From Pseudanabaena sp. CAN_BIN31 (GTDB lineage: Bacteria > Cyanobacteriota > Cyanobacteriia > Pseudanabaenales > Pseudanabaenaceae): a stretch of DNA of 5,756 nucleotides. Location: assembly GCA_026785865.1 (NCBI GenBank), contig JAJAZG010000477.1, positions 1-5,756 on the forward strand, written 5' to 3'. The notes under the pieces are model-generated. The model saw only the letters and a program-made list of their open reading frames with translations, was not told the DNA's origin and searched no databases. Below, one piece after another: positions 4,285 through 5,756 of this stretch; position 1 is the stretch's first letter, and every line of letters starts with the position of its first letter. Position numbers and translations under genes: made by a program.

Positions 4285-4842
4285 ATGAAATCTAGTTCTG
4301 TTAGTCAAGCAGTCGTCGCTCCCTATGCTGAAGCTCTGATGTCTTTGGCACAAGAGCAAAATAATTTAGAGGCGATCGCTAATGATGTGCGTTTAATTGG
4401 CGATACGCTAGCTGATTCCGTTGAGTTAAGTCAACTATTTGCTAGTCCTCTAATTGGCGCAAACGTCAAAAAAGGCGTGATTGAAAATGTATTTGGTTCA
4501 CAGGTTAATGCTGTAACCAAAAGCTTTTTACTCTTATTAGTCGATCGCAAACGCATTGCTTTCTTAGCTGAAATCGTCAATGAGTTTAAAGCTCTATTGC
4601 GCGTAATCGACAAAGTTGCTCTCGCGGAAATCACTACTGCCTTAAAACTAAGCAAAGCACAAGAAGATAGTATCTGCGATCGCGTCAAAGCGATGACCAG
4701 TGCTAAGAGTGTCGAACTCGCTGTGACCATTAACCCCGAATTAATCGGCGGTGTGATCATTAAAGTTGGCTCTCAAGTCGTTGATGCCAGCATTCGCGGA
4801 CAACTACGCCGTCTTAAGAGCAGCTTAACCGCAGGCGTTTAG
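4285..4842 (+). CDS. atpH: ATP synthase F1 subunit delta (OSCP)
   Basis: Delta caps the F1 head and joins it to the b/b' stalk; it is also called atpD in cyanobacteria. The 185-residue length fits the family. The N-terminal helical domain (about 8-110) includes the opening VVAPYAEALMSLAQEQNNLE (10-29) and the motifs LFASPLIGANVKKGVI (51-66) and FLLLLVDRKRIAFLAEI (81-97), which are normal for OSCP/delta. The C-terminal domain carries the family signature PELIGGVIIKVGSQVVD (151-167) followed by ASIRGQLRRL (168-177). The gene follows atpF after 9 bp with a strong Shine-Dalgarno site and probable translational coupling, which would help keep stalk and delta in proportion. No oddities were seen in the protein. 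It is followed by a 124-bp spacer with a cluster of inverted repeats. Confidence 0.97.
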   Translation: MKSSSVSQAVVAPYAEALMSLAQEQNNLEAIANDVRLIGDTLADSVELSQLFASPLIGANVKKGVIENVFGSQVNAVTKSFLLLLVDRKRIAFLAEIVNEFKALLRVIDKVALAEITTALKLSKAQEDSICDRVKAMTSAKSVELAVTINPELIGGVIIKVGSQVVDASIRGQLRRLKSSLTAGV

Positions 4843-4851
4843 CAATTCCTT

Positions 4852-4909
4852 TTCTACACTTTGTAGAACAATGGGCTTAAGCCCCTTGCTTATAGAGTTG
4901 TAGGACAAT
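4852..4909. repeat. Cluster of inverted repeats in the delta-alpha spacer
   Basis: Three elements adjoin. TTCTACA (4852-4858) and TGTAGAA (4862-4868) make a perfect 7-bp hairpin with a CTT loop. Positions 4869-4888, CAATGGGCTTAAGCCCCTTG, differ by one base from the 20-bp palindrome at 3144-3163. TTGTAGGACAAT (4898-4909) repeats TTGTAGAACAAT (4861-4872) with one change, so 12-mers in direct orientation bracket the palindrome. The cluster starts 9 bp after the atpH stop. It resembles a small dispersed element or an mRNA processing and stabilising region between atpH and atpA. No U-tract follows any stem, so it is not a standard terminator. Confidence 0.7.
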
Positions 4910-4966
4910 TCTCAAAATATTAACTCTCAAAACAAATCGATCGCTGATAACTGGTAAAACACAACT

Positions 4967-5756
4967 ATGGTTAGCATCAGACCTGACGAAATAAGCAATA
5001 TTATCAAGCAGCAAATTGCTAATTATAACCAAGAGCTGCAAGTTTCTAACGTTGGTACTGTCCTGCAAGTCGGTGATGGTATCGCTCGTGTCTATGGCTT
5101 GGAACAGTGCATGGCTGGCGAGTTGCTAGAATTTGAAGATGGTACTGTCGGCATTGCGCTGAACCTTGAAGAAGACAACGTTGGTGTTGTGTTGATGGGT
5201 GAAGGTCGCAAAATCGCTGAAGGTAGCTCGGTAAAAGCAACTGGTCGCATTGCTCAAGTTCCTGTCGGTGACGCATTCATTGGTCGCGTTGTTGATGGTT
5301 TGGCTCAGCCTATTGATGGCAAAGGCGAAATCAAAGCTTCCGAAACTCGCCTGATCGAATCTCCCGCACCTGGCATTATTGCTCGTAAATCCGTATTTGA
5401 ACCTCTACAAACGGGTATTACCGCGATCGACGCGATGATTCCTATTGGTCGTGGTCAGCGCGAATTGATCATTGGCGATCGCCAAACTGGTAAGACATCA
5501 GTTGCGATCGACACAATCATCAACCAAAAAGGTTTGGATTGCGTTTGCGTATATGTAGCGATCGGGCAGAAAGCTTCCACCGTTGCCAACGTTGTTAACA
5601 AGCTCCGTGAAAGCGGCGCAATGGAATACACGATCGTCGTCATGGCAAGTGCCAACGATCCTGCAACCTTGCAATACCTCGCTCCTTACACTGGCGCAGC
5701 ATTGGCTGAGTACTTCATGTACAAAGGTCAAGGCACTTTGATTGTTTATGATGACT
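4967..5756 (+). CDS. atpA: ATP synthase F1 subunit alpha (3' end outside window)
   Basis: The first 263 residues of alpha, which alternates with beta in the F1 hexamer and carries the non-catalytic nucleotide sites. The ATG at 4967 gives MVSIRPDEISNIIKQQI, the usual cyanobacterial/chloroplast N terminus that contacts delta. An N-terminal beta-barrel domain (about 28-95) includes VGTVLQVGDGIARVYGL (29-45) and AGELLEFEDGTVGIALNLE. The nucleotide-binding domain follows, with VVDGLAQPIDGKG (108-120), SVFEPLQTGITAIDAMIPIG (142-161) and the Walker A loop GDRQTGKT (170-177; Lys176, Thr177). YVAIGQKASTVA (196-207) and APYTGAALAEYF (239-250) also match the family. The window ends in LIVYDD, the Walker B region, so the rest of the nucleotide domain and the C-terminal helical domain are missing here. 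There is no clear Shine-Dalgarno site. Identification is secure; gamma (atpC) normally follows. Confidence 0.97.
   Translation, partial: MVSIRPDEISNIIKQQIANYNQELQVSNVGTVLQVGDGIARVYGLEQCMAGELLEFEDGTVGIALNLEEDNVGVVLMGEGRKIAEGSSVKATGRIAQVPVGDAFIGRVVDGLAQPIDGKGEIKASETRLIESPAPGIIARKSVFEPLQTGITAIDAMIPIGRGQRELIIGDRQTGKTSVAIDTIINQKGLDCVCVYVAIGQKASTVANVVNKLRESGAMEYTIVVMASANDPATLQYLAPYTGAALAEYFMYKGQGTLIVYDD

Noticed and set aside
4431..5731. Minus-strand ORFs opposite atpH and atpA
   Set aside because: They lie antisense to secure genes and their peptides look like reverse-strand noise.
1..5756. CRISPR array, insertion sequence, defence or other novel multi-gene system
   Set aside because: There are no spaced repeat arrays, transposase or integrase motifs or unknown gene clusters; the window is mainly a standard ATP synthase operon.

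Overview
This is cyanobacterial chromosomal DNA. The main content is most of an F1Fo ATP synthase operon on the + strand in the typical cyanobacterial order: atp1, atpB (a), atpE (c), atpG (b'), atpF (b), atpH/atpD (delta), and the first half of atpA (alpha). Separate b and b' subunits, a chloroplast-like c subunit, and eight perfect copies of the HIP1 octamer GCGATCGC in 5.8 kb all point to a cyanobacterium. A Pseudanabaena-like filamentous lineage is a guess from the style of the intergenic palindromes; the genus cannot be fixed from this window.

Layout. Positions 1-425 hold the C-terminal end of an unidentified, probably extracellular protein on the + strand. Positions 426-517 hold a rho-independent terminator and a long second hairpin, lying between two convergent genes. 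Positions 518-1162 (- strand) encode a secreted, alanine- and glutamine-rich helical protein conserved in cyanobacteria but of unknown function. Positions 1163-1518 are a divergent intergenic region that should contain the operon's main promoter. It carries a cluster of short direct repeats running up to the atp1 start. From 1519 to the window end the operon is read without interruption. All genes are co-directional, none overlap, and the spacers are 60, 98, 90, 40, 9 and 124 bp.

How the genes work together. AtpB, the AtpE ring and the AtpG/AtpF peripheral stalk make the thylakoid membrane Fo sector. Delta sits on top of F1 and joins the stalk to the alpha/beta hexamer. Atp1 is a small membrane protein thought to help assemble the c ring. 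Gamma (atpC) is expected just past the window; beta and epsilon usually lie elsewhere in cyanobacteria.

No undescribed multi-gene system is visible. The second-look items are in the non-coding spacers. A 20-bp perfect palindrome after atpE recurs with one change before atpA. Two mutually exclusive hairpins lie in the atpB-atpE spacer. A triple AAAGTYAAC repeat abuts atp1. atpB and atpE have almost identical start regions. Clear Shine-Dalgarno sites are seen only before atpE and atpH. At protein level, the c subunit has serines in place of usual helix-1 residues.
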